The notes beneath the pieces are model-generated. The model worked only from the letters and a program-made list of their open reading frames with translations, was not told the origin of the DNA and did not search any database. Below are positions 7,633 through 14,887 of a DNA stretch of 64,000 bases, in pieces. The translations under genes and the position numbers were made by a program. The stretch spans positions 1,426,001 to 1,490,000 of the forward strand of contig JADJWE010000001.1 of the NCBI GenBank assembly GCA_016716525.1, read 5' to 3'. The DNA is from Candidatus Flexicrinis affinis (GTDB taxonomy: Bacteria; Chloroflexota; Anaerolineae; Aggregatilineales; Phototrophicaceae). Position 1 is the stretch's first letter; each line of letters opens with the position of its first letter.

Positions 7633-9854
7633 CGACAGCTGACTTCATACCACGCAGTGGCCAACTCGAGGTGCTCCGGTATCGCGGAGGACGCCTCGCG
7701 GTGGCGGCCGTTCCCGGAAGCGGCAAGACCCGGACGCTGGCGGCGCTCGCCGCCGACCTGATCTCGGAGCGCGCAGTCGGACCGGGCCAAGAAGTCCTGA
7801 TCGTTACGATGACCAACTCAGCCGCCGAAAACTTCGCTTCTCAGGTTGCGGGCTTTGTGACGGCGCGCGGCCTGATTAGCGGCGTCGGATATCGTGTCCG
7901 GACAATTCACGGTCTCGCAAACGATATCATTCGCGACCGGTCTGCACTGGTAGGATTGCCGCAGTCGTTTCCGATCCTCGACGAAGCCGGTGCTGAACAG
8001 ACTTTGCTCGAAGCCGTCTCAGAGTGGCTGCGCGCCAATCCGAACTGGTTTGTGCCGTATTCTGCCAATCAAGACCCCGGCTCCGGCGCACGCCACGGCA
8101 TGCGCTGGCGCGATCGCTTCGAGCGTATGGTGCGCGCCTACTTGCGCGAGGCCAAGGATCTGCAGCTCTCGCCAGACGAAGTCGCAGGGCTGGCCGACGA
8201 GTCGGATCCCGCCTTCGCGGCGCTTAACGCTGCTAACGCCGTGTATCGGCTGTATCAGGCTGCCTTGAATTATCAGGGTGCGGTCGACTTTGCCGACCTG
8301 ATCCGCCTGGCGCTCGAGATTCTCAATCGTGACGCAGACTACCGCGCCGTGCTCGCCAAACGTTGGCCGTTTGTGTTGGAAGACGAATCACAGGACAGTT
8401 CGCGCCTTCAGGAGCTTCTTCTGCGCAGATTGACCGAGACGGACGGGAATTGGGTGCGGGTGGGCGACCCAAACCAGGCCATCTACGAGACGTTTACGTC
8501 GGCAAGCCCCGAATTCTTGCGGCGCTTTCTGCGGGAGGCAGGCGTCGCAGTTGTCGAGATGGCGTACTCGGGCCGGTCGGCAGAACCGATTATTGCCCTC
8601 GCAAATCGCCTGTCCGTATGGTCGCGAGAAGATCATCCGTGGGACGAGCTGAGGGCGATGCGTCCGCTCGAACCGCCGCTAATCCGGCCAGTTCCCGACA
8701 ACGACCCTCAGCGAAACCCGGCAGCGGAGTCTGCCCGTATCTACCTCGATGCGGAAGCACGGACGCCAGATGAGGAACGTGAACGCGTTGTAAGTTCGGT
8801 GGTTCGCGCGATCGAGGCGGATTCGAACACGTCGATCGCCGTTCTTGTGCCCAGCAACAGTGACGGCGCCAAGATGGTCGAATTGCTTGGCCAGCGTGGT
8901 GTACCGTGCCGGGAACTGCTGAGGACGACATCGAAGACCCGGACTGCGTTGGCAGCGCTGGTTAGTCAGATCAAGGCCATTGCAAAGCCCTACGAGACGC
9001 GGCCGCTGAGCGAAGCGTTCTTGGCATACGCCGATCTCATGCAGACAGTGCCATCCGACGAGCGACGTGCGTTGGAGCAGGCGGCAGATCGACTGCTGTC
9101 GGTTCAACCGGAGGATGTGTTGTTCCCGCAGAACGCCGAAGCCTTTGCGATTCCTTCTGCGGTTGAAGAGGTGCTGCAGTCTGCACCTGGCGCGCTGGCC
9201 CTACTCATACAGTTTCTGGAGAATCTGCGGTCATGGCATTGGGCTATCGTGCTCCCGATTGATCGGCTGTTGCTGACCGTGGCGGTCGATCTGTTTCGCG
9301 AGCCGTTTCAACTCTCTGTCGCATACTCGGTAGCTGGTGCACTACGACGGGAACTTGAACTTTCAGGCTCGGCGTCGATTGGCCATGCTATCGCATACCT
9401 GAGCGACATCGTGGACAACCGGCGGACGGTGTACGGTATCGGTGATGACGCGGTCGATCCGACTGCTGCGGGGGTAGTCACCGTGGCTACAATGCATAAG
9501 GCGAAAGGGCTTGAGTGGGACCGCGTCTACCTCATGTCTGTAAGTAACTATGAATTCCCGGCTGGCGACCCGGACGACATCTATCGGGGTGAGCATCCGC
9601 TTGTACGTGACAGTCTGAGCCTTGAAGACGAGATTATAGCGCAGGTGCAAGCCCTTCACTCTGACGTGGATTATGTCGAGGGGGCGGCGTCACTGCGTGC
9701 GCGCTTGAACTACGCTGCGGAACGTCTCAGGCTGCTGTATGTTGGGATTACGCGGGCACGTCGGGAGTTAGTCATAACGACCAACAGCGGGCGCGGCCAG
9801 GCACGTCCGGCCGTGCCTCTCATCGCGCTCGAGAATTGGCTGCGGAACCAATGA
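7629..9854 (+). CDS. UvrD/AddA-type superfamily 1 DNA helicase
   Basis: 741 residues, coupled to the preceding gene by an ATGA overlap. All main helicase motifs are visible: Walker A AAVPGSGKTRT (26-36), motif II LEDESQD, motif III GDPNQAIYETF, motif V ATMHKAKGLEWDRVYL and motif VI LLYVGITRARREL. It should be an active ATP-driven 3'-5' DNA translocase. It is shorter than AddA or RecB (about 1,200) and lacks the nuclease domain that AddA carries at its C-terminus. The nuclease is the next gene, again overlapping by ATGA. The three genes therefore probably make one complex for double-strand-break resection or foreign-DNA degradation; this grouping is inference from order and overlap. Confidence 0.88.
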   Translation: MTTADFIPRSGQLEVLRYRGGRLAVAAVPGSGKTRTLAALAADLISERAVGPGQEVLIVTMTNSAAENFASQVAGFVTARGLISGVGYRVRTIHGLANDIIRDRSALVGLPQSFPILDEAGAEQTLLEAVSEWLRANPNWFVPYSANQDPGSGARHGMRWRDRFERMVRAYLREAKDLQLSPDEVAGLADESDPAFAALNAANAVYRLYQAALNYQGAVDFADLIRLALEILNRDADYRAVLAKRWPFVLEDESQDSSRLQELLLRRLTETDGNWVRVGDPNQAIYETFTSASPEFLRRFLREAGVAVVEMAYSGRSAEPIIALANRLSVWSREDHPWDELRAMRPLEPPLIRPVPDNDPQRNPAAESARIYLDAEARTPDEERERVVSSVVRAIEADSNTSIAVLVPSNSDGAKMVELLGQRGVPCRELLRTTSKTRTALAALVSQIKAIAKPYETRPLSEAFLAYADLMQTVPSDERRALEQAADRLLSVQPEDVLFPQNAEAFAIPSAVEEVLQSAPGALALLIQFLENLRSWHWAIVLPIDRLLLTVAVDLFREPFQLSVAYSVAGALRRELELSGSASIGHAIAYLSDIVDNRRTVYGIGDDAVDPTAAGVVTVATMHKAKGLEWDRVYLMSVSNYEFPAGDPDDIYRGEHPLVRDSLSLEDEIIAQVQALHSDVDYVEGAASLRARLNYAAERLRLLYVGITRARRELVITTNSGRGQARPAVPLIALENWLRNQ

Positions 9855-10624
9855 CGAACACGATTTCACAGTCAACCATTCGGGATTTCTTGACCTGTCG
9901 TTACCTATATCTATTGAAACATAAGCGGGGTCTCGTGCCTGCCACTGAAGACTCTGCCGAAGGGAGCGAGCGGCAAGTTGCAGCACGGCGAGGACAGCAA
10001 TTTCACCGTGCGGCACAGCAGTACTTTTCAGGACTCGATAGCGATTCAGTGCAGTCTACGATACAGGACAGCGCGGTCCGAGCTTGGTTCGAGCAGTTCG
10101 TTGACCGCGGGATCATCGGAGTGCCCGACAATCGAAGCGTTGAAGCATGGGTTACCGCACCCCTTGCGGACCGCGTGCTGGTCGCACGCTACGACCTGAT
10201 AGCGTGGGACAGTGACAGACTCGTGATCTGTGACTGGAAGACCGGTTCACGACCGTCAGAGGACCCGCGCACGCAGATTCAGACCATAGTCTATCGTTAT
10301 GTAGCCGCCCGAGGCGCACGCGCCGCAACGGGTGTGGCATACGCACCAGATCAAATCGAAGTTCGCTACTGGTATGTGAGAGACTCGGCGCCGGTTCTTC
10401 AAATTGCGTATAGTCAAGAGGAATTTGAGCGTGATAAAGCACACCTCGAGGCGTTGATTGCTGAGGTCGCCTCCTGCACTGACTTCCCCAAGACCGAGAA
10501 TCTCGAAGCATGCGGGGCCTGCTTGTACAGGGCCGTGTGCCGTCCGGATGTCCCGGCCCGTGCGTGGCTGCCTGACGACGACGATTCCCTCGTGCCTGAT
10601 GACGCAGGATGGAGCGAACTCTAG
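9851..10624 (+). CDS. Stand-alone RecB/Cas4-like PD-(D/E)XK nuclease with predicted 4Fe-4S cluster
   Basis: 257 residues from the ATG at 9851, which overlaps the helicase stop. The nuclease core shows H52 (GQQFHRAA), D115 (ARYDLIAWD), and D128/K130 in the CDWKTG motif. Four cysteines, C16 in FLTCRYLY and C221, C224, C230 in CGACLYRAVC, match the C...CxxC-x5-C pattern that holds an iron-sulfur cluster in AddB and Cas4. No cas genes are nearby, so Cas4 is unlikely. It looks like the C-terminal nuclease part of AddB encoded as its own gene, probably acting with the two helicase-fold proteins upstream. A 24-base palindrome just after the stop probably ends the operon. Confidence 0.88.
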   Translation: MTNTISQSTIRDFLTCRYLYLLKHKRGLVPATEDSAEGSERQVAARRGQQFHRAAQQYFSGLDSDSVQSTIQDSAVRAWFEQFVDRGIIGVPDNRSVEAWVTAPLADRVLVARYDLIAWDSDRLVICDWKTGSRPSEDPRTQIQTIVYRYVAARGARAATGVAYAPDQIEVRYWYVRDSAPVLQIAYSQEEFERDKAHLEALIAEVASCTDFPKTENLEACGACLYRAVCRPDVPARAWLPDDDDSLVPDDAGWSEL

Positions 10625-10631
10625 ACACAGA

Positions 10632-10655
10632 ATCAGCGGCCCGCGGGCCGCTGAT
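10632..10655. terminator. 24-base perfect palindrome between convergent genes
   Basis: ATCAGCGGCCCG and CGGGCCGCTGAT form a perfect 12+12 palindrome between the nuclease stop (10624) and the oxoamine synthase stop (10687). No T-run follows on either strand. It could act as a bidirectional terminator hairpin for both genes. Confidence 0.6.
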
Positions 10656-10686
10656 CTGCTAGTCGACGTTCGAGATGACCTAACGC

Positions 10687-11889
10687 TCAGGCCTGTACCG
10701 TAGGCTGAGTGATGAGGTCGAGCCGTTCACCCACAATCTTGAATGCCGCGAGCGCCCTGTCGAGCTGGTCGTGCGAGTGGCTTGCCATGTAGCTGGTGCG
10801 CAGCAGGCTCTGGTTGGGTGGGACACCCGGCGGAATCACGGGGTTGGTGTAGACGCCTTCTTCGATGAGTGCTCTCCACGCCAGAACTGTTCGGAACTGG
10901 TCGCGGATGATGATGGGGATAATCGGCGTGTTGCTTTGGCCGATGTCGTAGCCCAGTCCACGTAGACCGGCGCGCATGTATTCTGCGTTGTCCCAGAGTC
11001 GCTCAACAAGTTGTGGTTCGTTCTCCATGATGTCGAGTGCCGCCAGCACGCTTGCTGCAGCGGGCGCAGGCAGTGCGGCGGAGAAGATCAGCGACCGTGC
11101 ATGATGTTGAATGTAGTGGATAACCTCGGCGGAACCTGCGATGAATCCGCCAATTGAGGCAAACGACTTGCTGAACGTGCCCATGATGAGGTCAACGTGC
11201 TCGGTAACGCCGAAGTGTTCGGCCGTTCCACGACCACCGCCGGTTACACCGATGCCGTGCGCATCATCAATCATGATTCGTGCACCGTAGTGTTTGCAGA
11301 TCTCAACGATTTGGGGTATCGGAGCGATATCGCCACCCATACTGTACACGCCGTCTACGATGACAAGCTTTCCGGCTTCGGCGGGCAATTGACTGAGGAC
11401 TTGGTCGAGCGAACTAATGTCACTGTGGCGGAAGCGCTTCAACTCGCCGCGGCTGAGCATACAGCCATCAACGATGCATGCATGCGCATCTTTGTCGATG
11501 ATGACATAGTCGCCTTTACCGACGATGGCAGAAATGGTGCCGACATTCGTTTGATAGCCGGTCGAAAAGACCAGCGCCGCTTCTTTGTTCACAAAACGTG
11601 CAAGGCGGCGATCGAGTTCGAGGTGCAGTTCCAGCGTACCGTTCAGGAAGCGCGATCCGGTGACACTTGTACCGTAGCGATCCAATGCGTCATGAGCGGC
11701 GGCCCGTACCCGTGGATCGGTCGTCAGGCCGAGGTAGTTGTTCGAGCCGATCATGACCACTTCTTTGCCTTCAAAGGTCGCGGTCGTACCTTCGGAGTCA
11801 CTGAGTGCGCGGAAGTACGGGTAAATGCCAAGCTCCATGGCTTCTCGGGCTTGGGTGAAGGCGGCAGCCTTCGCGAAGATATCGGCCAC
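10687..11889 (-). CDS. Alpha-oxoamine synthase family enzyme (KBL/BioF/serine palmitoyltransferase-like)
   Basis: 400 residues from a GTG at 11889, with GGGAG 9 bases upstream. It is a fold-type I PLP enzyme: SNNYLGLT near residue 55, HACIVDG, IDDAHGIGVTGG with the PLP-contacting Asp and His, and the Schiff-base Lys in GTFSKSFAS. The family condenses an amino acid with an acyl-CoA and loses CO2: glycine with acetyl-CoA (Kbl), alanine with pimeloyl-CoA (BioF) or serine with palmitoyl-CoA (Spt). The GIYPYFRAL N-terminus and the DAHACIVDG segment resemble the Spt/Kbl side more than BioF, and no biotin or threonine dehydrogenase gene is adjacent. Substrate is therefore left open. It has its own promoter at 11997-12025. 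Confidence 0.85.
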   Translation of the reverse strand: MADIFAKAAAFTQAREAMELGIYPYFRALSDSEGTTATFEGKEVVMIGSNNYLGLTTDPRVRAAAHDALDRYGTSVTGSRFLNGTLELHLELDRRLARFVNKEAALVFSTGYQTNVGTISAIVGKGDYVIIDKDAHACIVDGCMLSRGELKRFRHSDISSLDQVLSQLPAEAGKLVIVDGVYSMGGDIAPIPQIVEICKHYGARIMIDDAHGIGVTGGGRGTAEHFGVTEHVDLIMGTFSKSFASIGGFIAGSAEVIHYIQHHARSLIFSAALPAPAAASVLAALDIMENEPQLVERLWDNAEYMRAGLRGLGYDIGQSNTPIIPIIIRDQFRTVLAWRALIEEGVYTNPVIPPGVPPNQSLLRTSYMASHSHDQLDRALAAFKIVGERLDLITQPTVQA

Positions 11890-11924
11890 TATGTTTGACT
11901 CCCTAGCAATACTCAGACGGGTGT

Positions 11925-11946
11925 ACGCCCCGCTTAGTCGGGGCGT
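11925..11946 (-). promoter_or_regulatory. Hairpin in the leader of the oxoamine synthase gene
   Basis: ACGCCCCG (11925-11932) and CGGGGCGT (11939-11946) form an 8-bp GC-rich stem with a 6-base loop, inside the roughly 100-base transcribed leader. No T-run follows it. It may be structural or bind a regulator; role unknown. Confidence 0.4.
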
Positions 11947-11996
11947 TGAGACATTCCTCGCTTGCTGAAGAATGGCGAATGACGAAACAAAGGGGA

Positions 11997-12025
11997 AGTG
12001 TAGCGTATGTTCATTTGCCATTCAA
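11997..12025 (-). promoter_or_regulatory. Promoter of the oxoamine synthase gene
   Basis: The minus strand carries TTGAAT (12020-12025), exactly 17 bases, then TACACT (11997-12002). Both boxes are near consensus, and the leader to the GTG at 11889 is about 100 bases. Confidence 0.6.
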
Positions 12026-12047
12026 CTGACGGGTTTTGGTTTTGCGC

Positions 12048-12077
12048 TTGCGGGGCGGCGCGATGCGTCGGTACAAT
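12048..12077 (+). promoter_or_regulatory. Promoter of the small membrane protein gene
   Basis: TTGCGG (12048-12053), an 18-base spacer and TACAAT (12072-12077) precede the GAGGAG ribosome site and the ATG at 12117. It is divergent from, and 22 bases away from, the oxoamine synthase promoter. Confidence 0.55.
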
Positions 12078-12116
12078 ACGATGCGTGAGTACCGGGTGGA
12101 AAGAGGAGACCGCTGG

Positions 12117-12356
12117 ATGTCATCGTTGTTGTTTCGGCGCATATTGGTGTGGGTGATCGGTATGGGCACGGGGTTTGTGCTCGGCCTGTTGATTATCACA
12201 TTCCTGCTACCTGCGCTGAGTCCGGATCCGAACGCTCGCGCCATTTCGATTCAGCAGTATGGGATCATTTACTTCCTGACTACAGTCGTTCCGCTCGGGT
12301 TGATGTTCGTAACGATCCTGGATCGTTATCTGGATACGCGTATTCTGCCCGACTAG
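12117..12356 (+). CDS. Small two-span membrane protein, unknown function
   Basis: 79 residues from an ATG at 12117 with GAGGAG 8 bases upstream; longer in-frame starts have no ribosome site. Two hydrophobic spans are clear, about residues 7-30 (VWVIGMGTGFVLGLLIITFL) and 48-68 (IIYFLTTVVPLGLMFVTIL), separated by a short loop with PDPNAR. The end is short and charged. I do not recognise a family. It stands alone between a divergent gene and a terminator-like hairpin, so context gives no role. The ribosome site, promoter and hairpin together argue that it is a real gene. Confidence 0.7.
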   Translation: MSSLLFRRILVWVIGMGTGFVLGLLIITFLLPALSPDPNARAISIQQYGIIYFLTTVVPLGLMFVTILDRYLDTRILPD

Positions 12357-12381
12357 TTGCGGTGTAGGTCGTGGGGCTGGC

Positions 12382-12412
12382 GAGGGTCGGATTATCCGGC
12401 CCTCTTCCGTTT
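12382..12412 (+). terminator. Probable terminator after the small membrane protein gene
   Basis: GAGGGTCGG and CCGGCCCTC (one G-T pair) form a 9-bp stem around ATTAT, followed by TTCCGTTT. The weak T-run makes it a moderate terminator. Confidence 0.5.
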
Positions 12413-12416
12413 CCGG

Positions 12417-12434
12417 GCCACGTGTGAACGTGGC
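12417..12434. promoter_or_regulatory. 7-bp dyad upstream of the HMG-CoA reductase gene
   Basis: GCCACGT-GTGA-ACGTGGC is a perfect inverted repeat about 90 bases before the reductase start. It could be an operator for the mevalonate operon; no regulator is known. Confidence 0.3.
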
Positions 12435-12497
12435 ATGAAACAGATCTCTAAAATTCGCATAGTCATTGTGGTTTGCGGAGGTGAGAGGTTTTTGCAG

Positions 12498-12511
12498 GTA
12501 GGCATACCTAC
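12498..12511. promoter_or_regulatory. Short inverted repeat just before the HMG-CoA reductase start
   Basis: GTAGG-CATA-CCTAC lies 10 bases before the ATG at 12521, where a ribosome site is expected but not seen. As RNA it could form a small hairpin controlling start access; as DNA it could be an operator. Confidence 0.35.
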
Positions 12512-12520
12512 AGTATTTTC

Positions 12521-13789
12521 ATGACTAAAACGTCTCAGGTAAGCAAGTTCTACAAGCTACCCATTGAGGAACGGCGTTCGATCGTAAGTGCGTTCGCCGG
12601 GGAATCATTACCGTTCGATAGCGTATTGTCGCTGCCGACTGCCGACCACATGATTGAGAATGTGGTTGGGGTGTACGGCCTTCCGTTCGGCATCGCGACT
12701 AACTTCGTCGTGAACGGAGTGGAGCGACTGGTCCCGATGGTGGTTGAAGAGCCATCGGTGGTGGCAGCAGCGAGTTTTGCTGCGAAGTTGTTTCGTGCAG
12801 GCGGGGGGTTTTCAGCACAGGCTAACGATCCCATGATGATCGGTCAGATCCAGGTTCTGGACGTGCCCGATCTGAGTGCTGCAAGCGAATCCGTACTGTC
12901 GAACAAGGTAATGCTGCTTGACGCTGCGAATCGATCCGCAGGTAGTTTGGTCCGGCGGGGTGGGGGTGCTCGGGACATTGAAGTTCGTCCGTTCGCAGAT
13001 TCGCCAGTTGGTCCGATGCTGATTGTGCACCTCTTGCTTGACACCGTGGATGCAATGGGTGCCAACGCGATCAACACAGCGTTGGAAGCTATTGCACCGG
13101 ATGTCGAGCGAATTACTCGTGGACGGGTTGTGCTGCGGATCTTGAGTAACCTTACCGATCGGCGCAGGGTCCAGGTGAGTGGTCGTATCCCGGCTTCGGC
13201 GCTTGGCGATAGCGTGGAGAGTGGCCGTGCCGTTGCGCGTGGTGTTGTCGAAGCGTGGGCGTTTGCGCATGTCGACCCGTATCGAGCCGCTACGCACAAC
13301 AAAGGCTTGATGAACGGCGTCGATGCGGTGGTGATCGCGACTGGTAACGATTGGCGTGCGGTCGAGGCAGGAGCGCACGCCTTTGCTGCACGTAGCGGCT
13401 CGTATACTAGCCTGTCGCGCTATCGCCAAGATGAACATGGCGATTTGATCGCTGAGCTCGATATGCCGCTTGCCGTCGGCATCGTAGGTGGCGCGACGAA
13501 GGTTCATCCGATGTCCCAGGTCGCCTTGCGAATCTTGGGCGTCGAGACCGCGCGAGAGCTTTCGACGGTAATCGCATCCGTCGGATTGGCTCAAAACTTC
13601 GCTGCGCTGCGTGCGCTGGCTACTGACGGAATTCAGAAGGGGCACATGCGGCTCCACGCGCGCCAACTGGCAATCGCTGCCGGTGCGGTCGCGGAGGAGG
13701 TGGAGCATGTGGCTGACGTACTGCGTAAAGACGGCGAAATTCGCCTTGAGCGCGCCATCGAAATTGTCTCGTCATTAAGGGAGTCCTGA
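12521..13789 (+). CDS. mvaA: Hydroxymethylglutaryl-CoA reductase, class II
   Basis: 422 residues. The order of motifs matches the class II enzyme of Pseudomonas mevalonii: ENVVGVYGLPFGIA (45-58), PMVVEEPSVVAA with the catalytic Glu, TGNDWRAVEAGAHAFAARSG with the catalytic Asp region, GGATKVHP, and GHMRLHARQ with the catalytic His. The enzyme converts HMG-CoA to mevalonate with NAD(P)H; class II members occur in bacteria and can run either way. Here the following HMG-CoA synthase gene, and mevalonate kinase elsewhere in the window, argue for biosynthesis. It is the first gene of the operon. No good ribosome site is seen before the ATG, and a small dyad occupies that place. Confidence 0.95.
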   Translation: MTKTSQVSKFYKLPIEERRSIVSAFAGESLPFDSVLSLPTADHMIENVVGVYGLPFGIATNFVVNGVERLVPMVVEEPSVVAAASFAAKLFRAGGGFSAQANDPMMIGQIQVLDVPDLSAASESVLSNKVMLLDAANRSAGSLVRRGGGARDIEVRPFADSPVGPMLIVHLLLDTVDAMGANAINTALEAIAPDVERITRGRVVLRILSNLTDRRRVQVSGRIPASALGDSVESGRAVARGVVEAWAFAHVDPYRAATHNKGLMNGVDAVVIATGNDWRAVEAGAHAFAARSGSYTSLSRYRQDEHGDLIAELDMPLAVGIVGGATKVHPMSQVALRILGVETARELSTVIASVGLAQNFAALRALATDGIQKGHMRLHARQLAIAAGAVAEEVEHVADVLRKDGEIRLERAIEIVSSLRES

Positions 13790-13791
13790 GT

Positions 13792-14883
13792 ATGGAACAC
13801 GGAGCGCGCGCAAGCGCCCAGACGGACGGATCGCTTTTGATGCGGCCGATTCAGCAAGTTGGGATTGTCGGCTACGGTGCGTACGTTCCCCGTTACCGGC
13901 TGCCCGGCTCGGAAGTCGCCCGGGTGTGGACCAATGGTCTTGGCGGATCACCCGTGACAGAAAAGGCTGTGGCTGGGCTTGATGAGGACGTCACGACGAT
14001 GTCCATCGAAGCGGCACGCAATGCGGTCGCCCGGGCAGGTGTAGATCCCCGCCTGATCCGTGCAGTGTGGGTTGGAAGCGAGAGCCACCCGTATGCTGTG
14101 AAGCCGACCAGTACGATCGTTGCCGAGAGCATCGGGACCTCCGCAAACATACAAGCCGCGGATTGGGAATTCGCATGTAAGGCCGGCACCGAGGCGGTTC
14201 AAGCCTCGATTGGTATTGTCGGCAGTGGAATGGGAGCCTATACGCTTAGCATCGGCATGGACACCGCACAGGGCCGACCGGGAGATGCGCTCGAGTACAC
14301 TGCTGCTTCCGGCGGTGCGGCGTTCCTTATTGGGCCGGCCTCGGAAGCCGTCGCTGTGTATCAGGGCAGCTACAGCTATGTCACTGATACACCGGATTTC
14401 TGGCGTCGTTCAGGAGAGACGTTTCCGAGCCATGGCGACCGCTTCACCGGCGATCCAGCATACTTCAGCCACACGCTGTCGTCCGCCGCGAAGCTCATGG
14501 AACTTATGGGGACCAAGGCTACCGACTACACGCATGCTGTATTCCATCAACCGAACGTGAAGTTCCCGTCGCGCGCAGCGCAGATGCTCGGATTCACGCA
14601 GGAACAGATCAAGCTCGGTCTACTCGCCGGCGAGATTGGCAACGTGTATTCCGGCTCGTGCATGACCGGGCTGACCGCGATTCTGGACGAGGCGAAACCC
14701 GGCGATCGTATTCTCATGGTGAGCTACGGTAGCGGGGCGGGTTCAGACGCATTCGACTTGCTCGTTACCGACCGCATCGAGCAGGTCCGAGGGCGTGCGC
14801 CATCCACCCGTGATTACATTAGCCGGCGCACGGTGATTGACTACGCTACGTACACCCGCTATCGCGGCAAGCTGAAGGACTAG
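13792..14883 (+). CDS. Hydroxymethylglutaryl-CoA synthase, archaeal type
   Basis: 363 residues, two bases after the reductase stop, with AAGGGAG before the ATG. It has the thiolase-like condensing fold. The catalytic triad of HMG-CoA synthases is visible: E97 (GSESHPYAVKP), C129 (EFACKAGTEA) and H252 (FHQPNVKFP). The sequence is close to the archaeal form rather than the Staphylococcus/eukaryote form, notably in GSGAGSDAF near the end. It joins acetyl-CoA to acetoacetyl-CoA. In methanogens this enzyme forms a complex with an acetoacetyl-CoA thiolase and a DUF35 protein (Vogeli et al. 2018); both homologues follow here in the same order. A shorter start at 13840 (MRPIQQVG) is possible. Confidence 0.93.
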   Translation: MEHGARASAQTDGSLLMRPIQQVGIVGYGAYVPRYRLPGSEVARVWTNGLGGSPVTEKAVAGLDEDVTTMSIEAARNAVARAGVDPRLIRAVWVGSESHPYAVKPTSTIVAESIGTSANIQAADWEFACKAGTEAVQASIGIVGSGMGAYTLSIGMDTAQGRPGDALEYTAASGGAAFLIGPASEAVAVYQGSYSYVTDTPDFWRRSGETFPSHGDRFTGDPAYFSHTLSSAAKLMELMGTKATDYTHAVFHQPNVKFPSRAAQMLGFTQEQIKLGLLAGEIGNVYSGSCMTGLTAILDEAKPGDRILMVSYGSGAGSDAFDLLVTDRIEQVRGRAPSTRDYISRRTVIDYATYTRYRGKLKD

Positions 14884-14887
14884 GGAC

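Noticed and set aside
9851..10624. Cas4 and a CRISPR system
   Set aside because: The nuclease has Cas4-like cysteines, but no cas gene or repeat array lies in the window, and the gene overlaps a UvrD-type helicase as in recombination operons.
12812..13708. 298-codon open frame antisense to HMG-CoA reductase
   Set aside because: It is a shadow of a clear class II reductase.
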